Source of the DNA: Haladaptatus sp. DYF46
Lineage (GTDB): Archaea; Halobacteriota; Halobacteria; Halobacteriales; Haladaptataceae
Direction of reading: 5' to 3'
Assembly (NCBI RefSeq): GCF_021083305.1
Contig: NZ_JAJFAY010000001.1
Coordinates: 124,001-188,000 of the forward strand
Length of the DNA: 64,000 nucleotides
The translations under genes were made by a program, and so were the position numbers. The notes beneath the pieces are model-generated. The model was not told the origin of the DNA, ran no database searches, and saw only the letters and a list, made by a program, of their open reading frames with translations. Numbering within the stretch: the first letter of the stretch is position 1; each line of letters opens with the position of its first letter. Below are positions 62,841-64,000 of this stretch, one piece after another.

Positions 62841-62904
62841 CACGCGAAGCCTATCAAGCTCCCACCGACAAGTCGGTGGTGCTCTACCACTGAGCCACCC
62901 TTCC
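62820..62904 (-). pseudogene. tRNA-like sequence, probably a tRNA pseudogene
   Basis: 85 nt on the minus strand. Acceptor GGAAGGG pairs with CCCTTCC, discriminator G. The D-arm (GCTC-AGTGGTA-GAGC) and T-loop TTCGAAT are good. However, the anticodon region is a perfect 18-nt palindrome (CCACCGACTTGTCGGTGG) that gives no normal 7-nt loop, and the T-stem pairs only if one T is bulged. The sequence between looks replaced: CACGCGAAGCC on the plus strand resembles the start of the 68-bp elements. I cannot assign an amino acid. ATAACAAAG lies 26 nt upstream. Confidence 0.4.
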
Positions 62905-62930
62905 TCGTCCACACAGAGGAGCGGGACTAC

Positions 62931-62939
62931 CTTTGTTAT
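62931..62939 (-). promoter_or_regulatory. ATAACAAAG motif, site 8
   Basis: Exact copy on the minus strand, 31 nt downstream of the epimerase stop and 26 nt before the 5' end of the tRNA-like sequence. Nothing else follows on this strand within the gap. Confidence 0.5.
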
Positions 62940-62969
62940 GGTGGCCCTGAACGGCACCAGGGAACCGGG

Positions 62970-63917
62970 TCAGATCGCGGTTCCGTCCGCCAGTTCCGCG
63001 AGCCCGTCGGTGAGCGAAACGTTCGGTTCGTATCCGAGCGCCGTTCTGGCCTTCGTTACGTCCGCCCTACTGTGGTCGATGTCGCCCGGCCTCGGGTCCG
63101 TGTGGACGATGTCCGAAGACGAGTCGGTGACTGACCGGACCGTCTCGGCGAGGTCCCGAATCGTGACGCTCTCGCCCGTTCCGACGTTGAACGCTTCGCC
63201 GGTTCGGTCGGTCGTGGCGGCGCGGCAGTTCGCCTGCACCACGTCGTCCACGTGAACGAAGTCGCGCGTTTGGGTGCCGTCGCCCTCGACGGTGATGTCC
63301 GCGCCTCGATTCGCTTGGTCGAGGAAGGTTCTGACGACCGCACTGTACTCGGGATTCTGGCGCGGGCCGTAGACGTTGAAGTACCGAAGCGTGACCGTCT
63401 CCAGCCCGTAGAGGTCCGAAAAGCGGCGGGCGTACTGGTCGGCGGTCAGTTTGTCGATGCCGTACGGCGAAGTGGGGCGTTTGTGCTCGGCTTCGACGAC
63501 CGGCACGGAGTCGGGATGGCCGTACACCGCAGCGCTGGAGGCGAGGACAACTCGTGCGTCCGCACGCCGTGCTTGGTCGAGGACGACCAACGTGCCGCTT
63601 CCGGTGACGGCGTGGCTTCGAAGCGGGTGTTCGACCGACTCGGACACGCTGACCAGCGCAGCCTCGTGAAAGACGGTATCGACGTCGGTCATGGCTTCCT
63701 CGACGGTCTTCGGGTCGCGGACGTCGCCCTCGATGAGCGTCGCGTCCGCCGGGACGTTGCCGCGCTCGCCGGTGGAGAGGTCGTCGAGGATTCGAACGTC
63801 GTTGTCACGGACGAGGCTTTCGGCGAGGTGACTGCCGACGAATCCCGCGCCGCCCGTCACGAGAATCGTTCTGTCGCGGAGCGCCGGTTGCGACGTCGAA
63901 GTCGGCGTCTCCGTCAT
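62970..63917 (-). CDS. NAD-dependent nucleotide-sugar epimerase/dehydratase (GalE/WbpP-like SDR)
   Basis: 315-aa extended short-chain dehydrogenase. GGAGFVGSHLAESL binds NAD; ASSAAVYG and SPYGIDKLTADQ (Tyr-x3-Lys) form the active site; RYFNVYGPRQ and DFVHVDDVVQ are family motifs. It probably epimerises UDP-glucose, UDP-GlcNAc or a uronate at C4. Its ATG overlaps the stop of the preceding phosphodiesterase-like gene (ATGA at 63914-63917). Confidence 0.93.
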   Translation of the reverse strand: MTETPTSTSQPALRDRTILVTGGAGFVGSHLAESLVRDNDVRILDDLSTGERGNVPADATLIEGDVRDPKTVEEAMTDVDTVFHEAALVSVSESVEHPLRSHAVTGSGTLVVLDQARRADARVVLASSAAVYGHPDSVPVVEAEHKRPTSPYGIDKLTADQYARRFSDLYGLETVTLRYFNVYGPRQNPEYSAVVRTFLDQANRGADITVEGDGTQTRDFVHVDDVVQANCRAATTDRTGEAFNVGTGESVTIRDLAETVRSVTDSSSDIVHTDPRPGDIDHSRADVTKARTALGYEPNVSLTDGLAELADGTAI

Positions 63918-64000
63918 TCCATATACCCCAATCCGCGCAGTCGATCCTCAACGTCGTCGAAGTCCGCTTCGACGGTATCCGACGATCCCGCCTCGCCGTA
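63914..64000 (-). CDS. C-terminal end of an alkaline phosphatase-superfamily-like protein (cut by window)
   Basis: Twenty-eight codons open to the right edge and ending in TGA 63914-63916. The visible end (VEADFDDVEDRLRGLGYME) resembles the C-terminus of the phosphodiesterase at 41867 (ERVETRLADLGYLE). I infer a second phosphodiesterase, here coupled to an epimerase rather than a FemAB protein. Only the tail is seen, so the family call is tentative. Confidence 0.55.
   Translation of the reverse strand, partial: YGEAGSSDTVEADFDDVEDRLRGLGYME

Larger units (their letters stand above)
62145..62969. other. 825-bp gap filled by tRNA-derived repeats
   Basis: No protein gene is supported. The first 390 nt are ordinary-looking DNA. 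From 62541 onward there are three copies of a 50-bp unit containing a tRNA T-arm, separated by palindromes, and a tRNA-like sequence at 62820-62904 preceded by an ATAACAAAG motif. GGTTCGAATCGGAACC near 62478-62493 is one more T-loop-like palindrome. Confidence 0.6.

Noticed and set aside
62580-62842. Multiple functional tRNA genes in the 62.6-62.9 kb gap
   Set aside because: Only T-arm and acceptor ends are repeated; D- and anticodon arms are missing in R1 and R2.

Overview
The window is chromosomal DNA of a haloarchaeon. The encoded proteins are strongly acidic, GC content is high, several starts lie about 27 nt downstream of a TATA box (leaderless), secreted proteins carry twin-arginine signals, and several families are known only from Halobacteria (winged-helix DUF7344, HalOD1, DUF5816, DUF5820). 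The genus is not proven; the intergenic repeat families remind me of Haladaptatus, but this is a guess. No integrase, transposase, rRNA operon or CRISPR array is present.

Layout. 1-2.4 kb: sugar ABC transporter (binding lipoprotein plus one permease cut by the window edge). 2.7-15.4 kb: housekeeping and hypothetical genes (aldo/keto reductase, TrmB-type regulator, PAC2 protein, MscS channel, Usp, 5'-nucleotidase family, aspartoacylase family, UPF0179, small haloarchaeal families). 15.8-23.5 kb: a tight four-gene operon of two PrkA-type kinases, a YeaH/UPF0229 von Willebrand-like protein and SpoVR. 23.5-30.8 kb: a DUF7504/HalOD1-type regulator, tRNA-Glu(UUC), beta-oxidation genes, a winged-helix regulator and a Tat-exported subtilase. 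30.9-34.2 kb: AlkA and a RimK/retropepsin-like fusion divergent from an AstE/AspA-type deacylase. 34.4-37.9 kb: succinate dehydrogenase sdhCDBA. 38.2-64 kb: a surface-glycan region with a phosphodiesterase/FemAB operon, two secreted beta-helix proteins, a complete gene set resembling wbpA/B/D/E/I for a UDP-2,3-diacetamido-2,3-dideoxy-mannuronate-type sugar, glycosyltransferases, DUF354 proteins, a deacetylase, a large membrane protein, a flippase and an epimerase.

Non-coding structure is the least explained part. (1) The 9-mer ATAACAAAG occurs at eight places between 38.7 and 62.9 kb, usually 26-34 nt before a glycan gene, as if it marks a regulon. (2) Beside tRNA-Glu and in the 62.5-62.9 kb gap, tRNA 3'-end sequences are duplicated and alternate with palindromes; two of these palindromes are exactly 68 bp and begin and end in the tRNA T-arm sequence. 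(3) Two 174/175-bp elements (37930-38104 and 7732-7905), plus a shorter third copy, fold into successive hairpins of conserved size while the first stem differs completely in sequence. (4) The two beta-helix genes share a 26-bp promoter element, present three times with fixed spacing.
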